A DNA stretch of 64,000 nt, from positions 62,001 through 126,000 of the forward strand of contig NZ_CP017042.1 of assembly GCF_001717585.1 (NCBI RefSeq), read 5' to 3'. Shown here one piece after another: positions 43,496 to 52,035 of this stretch. A program made the translations under genes and the position numbers. The notes under the pieces were generated by a model. That model was not told the DNA's origin and did not search any database. It saw only the letters and a list, made by a program, of their open reading frames with translations. Within the stretch, counting starts at the first letter, position 1. Each line of letters begins with the position of its first letter. This DNA is from Selenomonas sp. oral taxon 920 (GTDB lineage Bacteria > Bacillota > Negativicutes > Selenomonadales > Selenomonadaceae).

Positions 43496-43559
43496 TTTAC
43501 ATTAAGATAATAATATGTTATATATAGAGCATAAGAATCAGACGTCTGATGTCTGATCA
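43496..43559 (+). promoter_or_regulatory. Promoter and palindromic operator of the catabolic operon
   Basis: TTTACA (43496-43501), a 17-base spacer and TATATA (43519-43524) form a reasonable promoter. Just downstream the exact palindrome TCAGACGTCTGA (43538-43549) is followed by TGTCTGATCA (43550-43559), so the half-site TCTGATNNTC-like sequence is repeated. FadR-family operators commonly carry TGGTCAGACCA-like cores, so this is the likely target of the divergent regulator, placed to block elongation or initiation. Confidence 0.55.
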
Positions 43560-43640
43560 TAGTTAGGATGGAGGAAGAGGATGCGGCCGCATCGGAAACA
43601 AAGTCTGCCGCATCTTCCCCAAGCAGAAGGAGGAAAACGT

Positions 43641-44462
43641 ATGGAATCTGCGGAACTGAAAAAGATCGCAAAGAAGCTGCGGTTCGAGGCTGTTCGCATG
43701 ATCTATGAGGGCAAGGACGGGCACCCAGGACCGGCGCTCTCGATCGCCGATATCATGGCGGCGCTTTACTTTGACATCATGCGCGTAGATCCTGATCGGC
43801 CGGACGACCCGGATCGTGATCGCTTCATCCTCTCGAAGGGGCATGCATGTCCTATCTTTTACGCGGCACTGAATGAGCGCGGCTTCGTAAAGCCGAAGGT
43901 GCAGGACTATCGTCTGCGTGCGCTGGACAGCATCTTCCAGGGACATCCGTCCATGCACAGCGGTGTCCCCGGGATCGACATGACGAGCGGCTCCCTCGGG
44001 AACGGCATTGCGATTGGAGCGGGGATGGCGATCGCAGCAAAGGTGCACAAGAGGGATTTTTACACTTACGTGATCTGTGGTGACGGTGAGCTGCAGGAGG
44101 GCGTCATTTGGGAAGGGGTGAATATCGCGACCGGACGGAAGCTCGATAACCTCATCGTCTTCATCGACAAGAACAACTGGCAGAGCTACAAGACGGTGGA
44201 CTTCACTGTCGGCCTCAATAATGTTGCGGAGCGCTTCCGTGCATTCGGCTGGGACACGCAGGAGATCGACGGACATGATATGGATGCGATCAAAGCGGCT
44301 GTAGCAAAAGCCAAGACTGTTGCCGGCAAGCCGCACGCGATCGTTTGTGACTGCATCAAAGGCTGCGGCGTGAGCTATATGGCAGACAACAACGCGTGGC
44401 ATAAGGGCGTTCCGACGGATGAAGAGTGGGCGATTGCGAAGAGCGAGCTGGGAGGCGAGTGA
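43641..44462 (+). CDS. Transketolase, N-terminal (TPP-binding) subunit
   Basis: 273 residues from ATG 43641 (AGGAGG upstream; an upstream frame to 43581 has no start signal). It carries the first half of transketolase: KDGHPGPALSIADIMAALYF, SKGHACPIFYAAL, GSLGNGIAIGAGMAI and the TPP motif GDGELQEGVIWEG ending in NN. Split transketolases are common in anaerobes, and pairs such as AptA/AptB act on branched ketoses. The gene leads an operon with its C-terminal partner one base further on. Confidence 0.9.
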   Translation: MESAELKKIAKKLRFEAVRMIYEGKDGHPGPALSIADIMAALYFDIMRVDPDRPDDPDRDRFILSKGHACPIFYAALNERGFVKPKVQDYRLRALDSIFQGHPSMHSGVPGIDMTSGSLGNGIAIGAGMAIAAKVHKRDFYTYVICGDGELQEGVIWEGVNIATGRKLDNLIVFIDKNNWQSYKTVDFTVGLNNVAERFRAFGWDTQEIDGHDMDAIKAAVAKAKTVAGKPHAIVCDCIKGCGVSYMADNNAWHKGVPTDEEWAIAKSELGGE

Positions 44463-44463
44463 G

Positions 44464-45402
44464 ATGGCAAAGTTTAAGGGAACACGCGAGGCCTTTGCGG
44501 CAGCAATGATGGATTTGGCGGATGAGGGCAAGGATGTCTACGGCGTTTATCCCGACGCACTCAAAGCAATGCGTGCAGTAGCGTTCGGTGACAAGTATCC
44601 GGAACGCTACATCGAGTGCGGCATCGCCGAACAGTGCGCGGTGGATGTTGCGGCGGGCATGGCGAGCGCGGGCTGCATTCCGTTTGTCGGCACCTACTGC
44701 GGCTTTATGACCATGCGTGCGGGCGAGCAGATGCGTACCTTTGTCGGCTATACAGATCTCAATGTAAAATGTGCGGGGTTCAACGCGGGCTGTCTCGGCG
44801 GCGAACGCGAGGGGGTCACGCATCAGTTCTACGAGGACTTGGCTTTTGTCAGTTCCCTGCCGAACTTCACGATCCTGACGCCGGCGGACGGCAATCAGAT
44901 GTACAAGGCGGTGCGCTATGCGGCCGAGATCAAGGGTCCTGTCTACATTCGCGGCGGATCGGGCCGTGAGGCGGACGTCTTTACGCCGGAGGCACCGTTC
45001 TCCCTCGACGGGATCACAGTCCTGAAGGAATATGGGACGGATGCAGTGATCTTCTCGAATGGATTTGTCCTTGACCGTGTAATGGCGGCGGCAGAGGAGC
45101 TAAAGGCACGCGGCGTCAATGTCACAGTTGCGGACATCAATATCCTCTATGGCAAGAATCCGCAGAAGATTCTCGATGTCATGGCTAAGACCGACTGCGT
45201 TGTCACGGTTGAAGATCACAACATCAACGGTGGACTCGGCTCCTACATCAGCCGTTTGGCGACCGAACATAAGCCGGTGCGTGTGAAGCGGATTGCACTC
45301 ACGGATTATGCGGAGTCCGGTGCGGCAAAGGAACTCGGAGACCGCTACGGATTCAGTCCTACGGGCATTGCGGAGGAGACGCTGAAAGCGCTTGGGAAAT
45401 AA
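44464..45402 (+). CDS. Transketolase, C-terminal subunit
   Basis: 312 residues, one base after the N-terminal subunit gene (TGA, G, ATG). It has the pyrimidine-binding and C-terminal domains: YIECGIAEQCAVDVAAGMASAG with the catalytic glutamate, FVGTYCGFMTMRAGEQ, TILTPADGNQMYKAVR, and the regulatory domain GSYISRLATEHKPVRV. Together the pair forms a transketolase transferring two-carbon ketol units. The operon context (an ApnO-like oxidoisomerase and hydroxypyruvate reduction) suggests a specialised substrate rather than the pentose phosphate pathway. Confidence 0.9.
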   Translation: MAKFKGTREAFAAAMMDLADEGKDVYGVYPDALKAMRAVAFGDKYPERYIECGIAEQCAVDVAAGMASAGCIPFVGTYCGFMTMRAGEQMRTFVGYTDLNVKCAGFNAGCLGGEREGVTHQFYEDLAFVSSLPNFTILTPADGNQMYKAVRYAAEIKGPVYIRGGSGREADVFTPEAPFSLDGITVLKEYGTDAVIFSNGFVLDRVMAAAEELKARGVNVTVADINILYGKNPQKILDVMAKTDCVVTVEDHNINGGLGSYISRLATEHKPVRVKRIALTDYAESGAAKELGDRYGFSPTGIAEETLKALGK

Positions 45403-45445
45403 TCTCTGAACACTTTGTTCAGAGCGGCAGAAAGGAGCCGAATCT

Positions 45446-46312
45446 ATGAGCAAGATCAAGGTCGCAGTGATTGGTGCAGGCGGGAAGATGGGGACGCGCA
45501 CCTCGAATAACCTCATCACGAAGTTCCCTGATAAATTTGATGTGAAACTGGTGGAGACTTATCCGCCTGCTGTCGAGCGCATTGAGAAGGAACGTGGCCT
45601 CTCGGTGACCCCCGTCAAGGAAGCCCTTGACTTCGCCGATGTCGTCATCTTCGCCGTGCCGGATACGATGATCCGGACACTTTCGGCAGAGTATGTGCCG
45701 CTCCTGCGCCCCGGTACGGTGTTTCTTATCCTCGATCCTGCGGCTGCAGTCGCCAAGGAGCTGACGCTGCGTGATGACTGCACTTTCGGGGTTGCCCATC
45801 CATGTCATCCATCTTATTTCAAGTGGCAGAAGGAAGAGGATGCATATCTTGACCGTTTTGGCGGCGAGGGCGGACATCAGGACATTGTCATGTCGAAAAT
45901 ATGCGGCGATGATGCAAAGTTCGATCTGGCACAGGAGACGGCACGCTGCATGTACCGTGCGGACAAGGCGTACATCATGACCTCCGAACAGATCGCGTTC
46001 CTCGAGCCGACACTCGTAGAGATCCTCGGCGCGAGCACGCTGTACGCGATGGCAGAGACGGTGGATGAGGCGGTGCGCCGCGGCATTGAACGAGAGGCAG
46101 CGGTCTCCTTCCTGACGGGACACATCTTCAATCTAAGTGCGAACTTCCTCGGCTATCTGCCGGGCAATCCGCCTGTCTCGGACGCCTGCAAGGTCGCCAT
46201 TGGCATTGGCAATCGTCATGTGCTGCGCGACGACTGGAAGAAGATCTGGGAGGACGATATGCTTGAAAAGGCAATCGCCACGATGCTTCACCCTGAGAAT
46301 CCCAAGCTTTGA
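45446..46312 (+). CDS. ApnO-like apionate oxidoisomerase
   Basis: 288 residues with a Rossmann N-terminus (KVAVIGAGGKMGTRTSNNL, then ADVVIFAVPDTMI). The helical C-terminal part has HPCHPSYF, GGHQDIVMSKICGDD and EQIAFLEPTLVE followed by GHIFNLSANFLG. This is the phosphogluconate-dehydrogenase-C-like family that includes D-apionate oxidoisomerase ApnO, which turns D-apionate into 3-oxo-isoapionate. The name is by resemblance; related oxidoreductases may take other branched acids. It sits between the transketolase and TRAP genes. AGAAAGGAGC precedes the start. Confidence 0.75.
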   Translation: MSKIKVAVIGAGGKMGTRTSNNLITKFPDKFDVKLVETYPPAVERIEKERGLSVTPVKEALDFADVVIFAVPDTMIRTLSAEYVPLLRPGTVFLILDPAAAVAKELTLRDDCTFGVAHPCHPSYFKWQKEEDAYLDRFGGEGGHQDIVMSKICGDDAKFDLAQETARCMYRADKAYIMTSEQIAFLEPTLVEILGASTLYAMAETVDEAVRRGIEREAAVSFLTGHIFNLSANFLGYLPGNPPVSDACKVAIGIGNRHVLRDDWKKIWEDDMLEKAIATMLHPENPKL

Positions 46313-46364
46313 GGCTTCTGGGCAGATGAGTTTTATTTTCTAAGAGAGAAAAGGAGAATCCAAC

Positions 46365-47423
46365 ATGTTGAAGCGACTGACACTCCTTGCCATGACGATG
46401 ATTATGGCGCTCACAATGATTGGCTGCGGCGGCGGGGATAATGGTGCTGCGCCCAAAAATCAGCAGAAGGGCGATGAGGTGAAGCTCCTCGGCAGCGAAA
46501 CGGCAAAGACACATCTCAAAGTCGGTACGACGACGGCGCCGGACGGACACTATGTCCTCGGTCTGATCGAGATGCAGAAGAAGCTCGAGGAGCTCTCGGG
46601 CGGCACGATGACGCTCGACATCTATCCGAACTCGGCGCTTGGCGGCGAGTCCGACATGCTCGACAATGTCTCTCTCGGCACGCAGGATATGGTGCTCTCC
46701 TCGACGGGTCCCATCCCGACGTTCTCGGATGCAACGACGAACTGGGGCACGCTCGACCTGCCGTACCTCTTCGAGTCGCGTGAGGAGGCATACAAGGTTC
46801 TGGACGGCGAAATTGGCAAGGAACTCCTAGGTGAATTCAAGGGCACGGGTGTCAAGGCGATCGGCTTCTGGGAGAACGGCTTCCGCGAGCTGACGAACAA
46901 CAAGAAGGAGATCAAGACGCCGGCAGATCTCGCAGGCATGAAGATCCGCACGATGGAGAACCACGTCCATATGGAGAGCTACACGGATCTCGGAGCAACA
47001 CCGACGGCAATGGCGTGGGGTGAGATTTTCTCCGCACTCCAGCAGGGCACCGTCGATGGGCAGGAGAATCCGCTTGCGATCATCCTGACGGCAAAGGTCT
47101 ATGAGGTGCAGAAGTACATCTCGATGATCGATCTCTTCTACAGCCCCTGCGTACTCATGATCAATGAGGACACCTACAACAAGTTCACCGATGAGCAGAA
47201 GAAGTGGTTCGATGAGGCTGCGGAATACGGCAAGATGAAGGAGCGCGAGATCTCGAAGAATATCGACGATACGGCGCGTGAGCGTTTGACTGCACAGGGC
47301 ATCGTATTCACAGATGTGAACAAGGCTGAGTGGATGAAGGCAACGGAGAGCGTCTATCAGGATTCCTCTCTCGGCATCGATCAGAATCTACTCTCCCGCA
47401 TTCGCGCCATCACCGGCCGCTGA
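46365..47423 (+). CDS. TRAP transporter substrate-binding lipoprotein, DctP family
   Basis: 352 residues. The N-terminus is a lipoprotein signal with lipobox MIGCGG at about residue 21, unusual for DctP but usual for Firmicute-type anchoring. The DctP fold follows: YPNSALGGESDMLDNVSLGTQDMVLSSTG, LPYLFESREEAYKVLDG, GMKIRTMEN with the conserved substrate arginine, and TVDGQENP. It binds an acidic substrate outside the membrane for the two downstream permeases. From the operon the substrate would be a sugar acid such as apionate, which is inference. Confidence 0.9.
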   Translation: MLKRLTLLAMTMIMALTMIGCGGGDNGAAPKNQQKGDEVKLLGSETAKTHLKVGTTTAPDGHYVLGLIEMQKKLEELSGGTMTLDIYPNSALGGESDMLDNVSLGTQDMVLSSTGPIPTFSDATTNWGTLDLPYLFESREEAYKVLDGEIGKELLGEFKGTGVKAIGFWENGFRELTNNKKEIKTPADLAGMKIRTMENHVHMESYTDLGATPTAMAWGEIFSALQQGTVDGQENPLAIILTAKVYEVQKYISMIDLFYSPCVLMINEDTYNKFTDEQKKWFDEAAEYGKMKEREISKNIDDTARERLTAQGIVFTDVNKAEWMKATESVYQDSSLGIDQNLLSRIRAITGR

Positions 47424-47459
47424 GCTGCTGCAGGGAATCGCCGAATCTGAGGTGGGCTT

Positions 47460-47978
47460 ATGAAAAAATTGGTGAACGGTTTTGCGAAAGTCGTCGAAGC
47501 CTTTTTGGTTATCCTCATGGCGCTCATGGTTCTCGTCGTTTTTATGGCGACCGTTGGGCGGTACTCACAGCTCTTTGCCATCCCTTGGAGCGAGGAGTTT
47601 GCGCGCTACTGCATGATCGCCATCGTCTACCTCGGGTTGATGCTTGCATCCCTGCAGGAACGCCATTTCATTGTTGAGCTGGTACCGCTCATCTTTCGGA
47701 AATCGCCGCGTGTCATACTCGGGGTGAATGTCGTTGTTACGGTACTGCTCGATGCGTTTGCCATATTTATGGCAAGCTATGGTTGGGACATCGTATCGAA
47801 GATGCTTGCACAGGGGAAGCTCAGCCCCATGCTGAAACTCCCCCTCGGCGGTCTCTATGCGCTGATCCCTATCGGGATCGTGCTCATGGCGGTGTTCTAT
47901 ACCTATCGCACCGTGGAGAAGCTTCGCGCGGCATCCGCGGGGGCTGTGCCCGAGGATGAGAAGGAGGCGACGACCTGA
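47460..47978 (+). CDS. TRAP transporter small permease, DctQ family
   Basis: 172 residues with four hydrophobic segments. Typical marks are VVFMATVGRYS and the IPWSEEFARYCMI segment with the conserved Trp-Ser-Glu-Glu. It pairs with DctM to form the membrane unit of a sodium-driven sugar-acid importer. Its stop and the ATG of the next gene overlap (ATGA at 47978), indicating coupled translation. Confidence 0.9.
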   Translation: MKKLVNGFAKVVEAFLVILMALMVLVVFMATVGRYSQLFAIPWSEEFARYCMIAIVYLGLMLASLQERHFIVELVPLIFRKSPRVILGVNVVVTVLLDAFAIFMASYGWDIVSKMLAQGKLSPMLKLPLGGLYALIPIGIVLMAVFYTYRTVEKLRAASAGAVPEDEKEATT

Positions 47979-49255
47979 TGGAAATTGCAGGAATTCTCTT
48001 TGCAGTGCTCTTCCTCGTCCTCTTTTTGGGCGTTCCAATTGCGATCAGTCTCGGCATTGCTGCGGTCGTTACGATGCTTGTAACAAGCAATCCGCAGTAT
48101 CTTGCCTCGGTGCCGACGCGTATGTTTACGCAGCTGGATAGTTTTACCCTTATGGCGGTACCGTTTTTCATCCTCGCAGGCAACATCATGGCGGTCGGCG
48201 GTATTTCGGATCGCCTGATCGGCTTTATCGAGCTGCTGCTGCGGCGTCTGCCCGGACGTCTCGCGTGTATCTCTGTTGTTGCGTCGGCATTCTTCGGTGC
48301 GATCTCGGGCTCCAACCCCGCGACGGTGGCTGCCATTGGCGGCATCACCTCACCGAAGATGCTAGAAAAGGGGTATCCGCGTGACGTGACGGCGGCAATC
48401 GCGGCCTCTTCGGGGACGCTCGGCGTTGTTATCCCGCCGTCCATCGGCATGGTCACCTATGCCGTGACGGCAGGTGTATCAGTTACGGCAATGTTCCTGG
48501 GCGGATGGATTCCGGGCATTATGCTCGCGGTTGGCCTCTGCGTCATGAATATGTTTAAGTGCCGCAAGTTTGATACACCGGATCGTACGCCGTACCCTGC
48601 AAAAGAATACGTCGTACGGTTTAAGGACGCGTTTCTCGCACTCCTGATGCCTGTGATCATCCTCGGCGGCATCTATACGGGCGTATTCACGCCGACTGAA
48701 TCGGCTGCAGTTGCCTGCGTCTACGCACTGGTCGTTTCTGTCTTTGTCTTCCGCGAGGTGGATGCAAAGAAGCTGTACGATATCTTTGCAGAGAGCTGCG
48801 TCAGCTCGGCCATCGTCATGTTCATCATCAGTATGTCGGCACCGTTCAGTTGGTTTATGACGACGGAGAATATCCCGACGATCCTTTCGACTACGATTAT
48901 GGCGGCGTTCAGCAGCAAGTATGTCATCCTTCTGATGATGAACTTCCTGCTGCTCTTCCTTGGCTGCTTCCTTGAAACGCAGTCCATCATCCTGCTTGTA
49001 ACACCGATCCTGCTCCCGATTGCTGTGGCACTCGGCGTTGATCCAATTGTTCTGGGGCTGATCATTATCGTCAATACCTCAATCGGTATGATTACTCCGC
49101 CGATGGCAGTCAACATATTTGTTGCAAGCAGTATTACCAAGGCGAGTATTGGTGCAATTTCGAAACGGGTCATGCCTTACCTGATCCTCGAATTTGCCAT
49201 ATTGCTCTTCTATATGTACGTGCAGGTCGTCTTTGACATCTCCTTCGCCCCGTGA
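47978..49255 (+). CDS. TRAP transporter large permease, DctM family
   Basis: 425 residues with about twelve hydrophobic segments and family marks GVPIAISLGIAAVV, PFFILAGNIM, SGSNPATVAAIG, SSGTLGVVIPPSI, and IGMITPPMAVNIFV. It is the channel-like subunit moving the substrate with sodium. The ATG overlaps the dctQ stop by four bases. It is the last transport gene before the dehydrogenase, and the only TRAP system in the window. Confidence 0.92.
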   Translation: MEIAGILFAVLFLVLFLGVPIAISLGIAAVVTMLVTSNPQYLASVPTRMFTQLDSFTLMAVPFFILAGNIMAVGGISDRLIGFIELLLRRLPGRLACISVVASAFFGAISGSNPATVAAIGGITSPKMLEKGYPRDVTAAIAASSGTLGVVIPPSIGMVTYAVTAGVSVTAMFLGGWIPGIMLAVGLCVMNMFKCRKFDTPDRTPYPAKEYVVRFKDAFLALLMPVIILGGIYTGVFTPTESAAVACVYALVVSVFVFREVDAKKLYDIFAESCVSSAIVMFIISMSAPFSWFMTTENIPTILSTTIMAAFSSKYVILLMMNFLLLFLGCFLETQSIILLVTPILLPIAVALGVDPIVLGLIIIVNTSIGMITPPMAVNIFVASSITKASIGAISKRVMPYLILEFAILLFYMYVQVVFDISFAP

Positions 49256-49305
49256 TAGAATTTTCTCACAGGGACAAGGACGTACATTAAAAAGGAGGAA
49301 ATGCG

Positions 49306-50268
49306 ATGAAGATTGTTGTACTCGACGGATATACGGAGAATCCGGGGGATATCAGCTGGGCGCCGCTGGAGGCGCTTGGCGCTGTGACGGTCTATGACCG
49401 CACGGCATACGAGGAGTCGCCGCTGATCGCGGAGCGCATCGGCGATGCGGAGGTCATCGTTATCAACAAGACCCCGATCTCGAAGGCGACAATGGACAAA
49501 TGCCCGAATCTGAAGGCAATTGCGGTCCTTGCGACGGGCTATAATGTTGTGGACTACGAATACGCGCGCACGAAGAATATCCCTGTCATGAATGTGCCTG
49601 TGTATGGCACGGACAATGTCAGTCAGTTCGCGATCGGGCTTCTGCTTGAGGCGTGCTCGCACATCGGCGATCATGACCGCTCCGTCCATGCGGGTGAATG
49701 GGCATCGAATCCGGACTGGTGCTACTGGCACCATCCGATGATCGAGGTCAGCGGAAAGACGGCGGGGATCATCGGGCTTGGACGTATTGGCGTCAATACG
49801 GCGAAGGTGCTGCGTGCACTCAACGTACGCGTGATCGCGTGTGATGCACACGAGTCGGACGCAGGGCGTGCAGTTGCCGAATACGTCAGTCTCGATGAAC
49901 TCCTCGCACAGTCGGACTTCATCTTCCTGCACTGCCCGCTCTTCCCGGCGACGGAGGGTATCATCAATGCGGCGAATATCGCGAAGATGAAGGATGGTGT
50001 CATTCTCATCAACAACAGCCGCGGTCCTCTCGTGGTGGAGGCGGATCTCGCGGCGGCGCTGAACAGCGGCAAGGTCGCGTGCGCAGCGCTTGATGTGGTG
50101 TCGACGGAGCCGATCAAGGCGGACAATGTCCTGCTCACGGCGAAGAACTGCATCATTACACCGCATATCTCATGGGCGACGAAGGAGGCGCGCGAGCGCA
50201 TCATGCAGACCACGGCGGACAACGTGAAATCGTTCATTGCCGGGAAGCCCGAGAATGTTGTGAACTGA
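49306..50268 (+). CDS. D-2-hydroxyacid dehydrogenase, probable hydroxypyruvate reductase
   Basis: 320 residues. The NAD loop is GIIGLGRIGVNTAKVL; catalytic marks are NNSRGPLVVEADL with the arginine, DVVSTEP with the glutamate, and TPHISWATKEARERI with the histidine. It resembles the glycerate dehydrogenase (HprA) group, which reduces hydroxypyruvate to D-glycerate. Its position at the end of the transketolase/ApnO/TRAP operon, with a glycerate kinase gene close by, fits that role. Substrate choice in the family is broad, so this is inferred. A strong terminator follows the stop. Confidence 0.85.
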   Translation: MKIVVLDGYTENPGDISWAPLEALGAVTVYDRTAYEESPLIAERIGDAEVIVINKTPISKATMDKCPNLKAIAVLATGYNVVDYEYARTKNIPVMNVPVYGTDNVSQFAIGLLLEACSHIGDHDRSVHAGEWASNPDWCYWHHPMIEVSGKTAGIIGLGRIGVNTAKVLRALNVRVIACDAHESDAGRAVAEYVSLDELLAQSDFIFLHCPLFPATEGIINAANIAKMKDGVILINNSRGPLVVEADLAAALNSGKVACAALDVVSTEPIKADNVLLTAKNCIITPHISWATKEARERIMQTTADNVKSFIAGKPENVVN

Positions 50269-50285
50269 GGACGTTCCGATATCAT

Positions 50286-50327
50286 AAAAGCCTGTTTGGA
50301 GGAATACGCTCCAAACAGGCTTTTTTC
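50286..50327 (+). terminator. Rho-independent terminator of the catabolic operon
   Basis: AAAAGCCTGTTTGGA pairs with TCCAAACAGGCTTTT, followed by TTC. It ends the transcript that begins near 43530. Confidence 0.9.
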
Positions 50328-50427
50328 GGAAACTATGTTTGACTTTCAGGCGGGATGTGCCATATAATAAGCGTGGAACGTCCCAGGCCTTGTGGCGGTA
50401 TCTTTCCCCCGAAAGGGGGTGAGTGAG

Positions 50428-50502
50428 ATGACGGAAGCTGACGCAATCGCATTGCTTGTTGTAGCGACCGGGTACATTCTTGCGACAACCCAAAAGAAAT
50501 AA
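50428..50502 (+). CDS. 24-residue holin-like toxin peptide (type I toxin candidate)
   Basis: The product is MTEADAIALLVVATG followed by YILATTQKK: a short N-terminal acidic part, one membrane segment and a basic tail. An AAAGGGGGTGA ribosome site precedes it. Firmicute putative holin-like toxins have the same layout: a strong ribosome site, a single-span peptide ending in lysines, then a stop immediately followed by an AACCGCC... hairpin with its arms in the 3' UTR. An antisense RNA usually silences them; I cannot prove one here. The peptide is too short for standard gene finding. Confidence 0.6.
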   Translation: MTEADAIALLVVATGYILATTQKK

Positions 50503-50535
50503 CCGCCCATTCTGACCAATGAGCGGTTGTTGTAA
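50501..50535 (+). terminator. Stem-loop at the end of the mini-toxin gene
   Basis: AACCGC pairs with GCGGTT, starting within the stop codon, followed by GTTGT. This is the 3' hairpin typical of Firmicute holin-like toxin genes. Confidence 0.5.
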
Positions 50536-50668
50536 AACAATGAACGATTATCGGAAAGATGCCGTCATAGGACGTTTCTTTCTACGCCTATTATAACAGG
50601 CAACCACGCTTTTGACAAGCATGAATACGCTATGATGGGGAAAATGATGTAGAAAAGGAGTGATCATC

Positions 50669-51898
50669 ATGAATCTGCGCAGCGATGCAGACGCAATTAT
50701 CAAGGAGTGTCTCGCGGCGGTTCTGCCCGACGCGGCTGTGAAAAAGGCGCTTGCGGGGCACGTATTCGCGTCGGGGCGCATTGTGCTCGTCGCGGTGGGC
50801 AAGGCGGCGTGGCAGATGGCGCGCGCAGCGGCGGATGTGCTTGGGGAGCGCATCGACACGGGGGTTGTGATCACAAAATACGATCATGTCATGGGCGAGA
50901 TCCCGCGCGTTTCGTGCATGGAGGCGGGGCATCCCGTGCCGGATGAGAACTCGTTTGCGGCGACGCGTGCGGCGCTGCGTCTCACGGAGAACCTTACGGC
51001 GGACGATACGGTGCTCTTCCTCCTCTCGGGCGGCGGGAGCGCACTCTTCGAGCAGCCGCTGATCCCCGCCGGGGAGCTGGCGGAGCTGACGCATGCGCTC
51101 CTCGCATCGGGTGCGGACATCGTTGAGATGAATACCCTCCGCAAGCGCATGAGCGCGGTCAAGGGCGGCCGGTTCGCGGAGCACTGTGCGCCCGCACATG
51201 TATTCTCGATCGTTCTCAGCGACATCCTCGGCGACCCGCTCGACATGATCGCCTCAGGCCCCGCGCATCCCGATGCCTCGACCGCAGAGGATGCGCACCG
51301 CGTCGTGGAGAAATACCATCTCAGCCTCTCGGCAGAGGCTGCGGCACTCCTCGACAGTCCCCTGCCGACGGCGCTGCCGAATGTCACGACGCAGATCACG
51401 GGCAGCGTGCGCGAGCTCTGCACGGCGGCGGCACGGGCAGCAGAGCAGCGCGGCTACACGCCCGTCCTCCTCACCGATCAGCTGAACTCTGAGGCACGCG
51501 AGGCGGGACGCTTCCTCGCCGCGATTGCACGCACACACGCGGACGATGGATCATTCGCATACATCGCAGGCGGTGAGACCGTGGTGCAGCTCAAAGGGAA
51601 GGGACGCGGCGGACGCAATCAGGAGCTCGCCCTTGCCGCAGCGGAAGGCATTGCAGGGCTCGATAACGTCGCCGTATTCAGCGTCGGGAGCGACGGCACT
51701 GACGGCCCCACAGATGCGGCGGGCGGCTATGTCGACGGCGGCACACAGGCGGCACTCGCACGCGAGGGACGGAGCGCGGCAGCGGCACTCGCGGAGAATG
51801 ATGCCTACCCCACGCTCAACGCCGTCGGCGGACTCATCATGACGGGGCCCACGGGCACGAATGTGAACGATGTTGCGGTACTGCTCGTGCGCGGGTAA
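50669..51898 (+). CDS. Glycerate 2-kinase (MOFRL / GckA type)
   Basis: 409 residues. ATG 50669 with AAGGAG 8 bases upstream is preferred to a GTG at 50660. The family is the MOFRL-type glycerate kinase (GckA/TtuD): VAVGKAAWQMARAA, FLLSGGGSALFEQP, SAVKGGRFAEHCAPA, SDILGDPLDMIASGPA, GGRNQELALAAA, and SVGSDGTDGPTDAAGG. These give 2-phosphoglycerate from D-glycerate and ATP, feeding glycolysis. It lies after the hydroxypyruvate-reductase-like gene but has its own leader and the mini-toxin locus between, so it is functionally rather than transcriptionally linked. Confidence 0.9.
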   Translation: MNLRSDADAIIKECLAAVLPDAAVKKALAGHVFASGRIVLVAVGKAAWQMARAAADVLGERIDTGVVITKYDHVMGEIPRVSCMEAGHPVPDENSFAATRAALRLTENLTADDTVLFLLSGGGSALFEQPLIPAGELAELTHALLASGADIVEMNTLRKRMSAVKGGRFAEHCAPAHVFSIVLSDILGDPLDMIASGPAHPDASTAEDAHRVVEKYHLSLSAEAAALLDSPLPTALPNVTTQITGSVRELCTAAARAAEQRGYTPVLLTDQLNSEAREAGRFLAAIARTHADDGSFAYIAGGETVVQLKGKGRGGRNQELALAAAEGIAGLDNVAVFSVGSDGTDGPTDAAGGYVDGGTQAALAREGRSAAAALAENDAYPTLNAVGGLIMTGPTGTNVNDVAVLLVRG

Positions 51899-51916
51899 TC
51901 CGGTCGAAAATTGAGG

Positions 51917-51955
51917 AAAGACCTCGTCGGCGATTGTGCGGGCGGGGTCTTTGTG
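51917..51955 (+). terminator. Weak hairpin after glycerate kinase
   Basis: AAAGACC pairs with GGTCTTT with a long GC-rich loop, followed by a short T run. Likely a terminator, but the long loop makes it uncertain. Confidence 0.4.
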
Positions 51956-52035
51956 TTCGACGGACAAAAGCCGGGGCGTGCGATTGACCGCAGCGCGCGG
52001 AGACCTTATAATTGAGAAAGGAAAAGGAGGGACAC

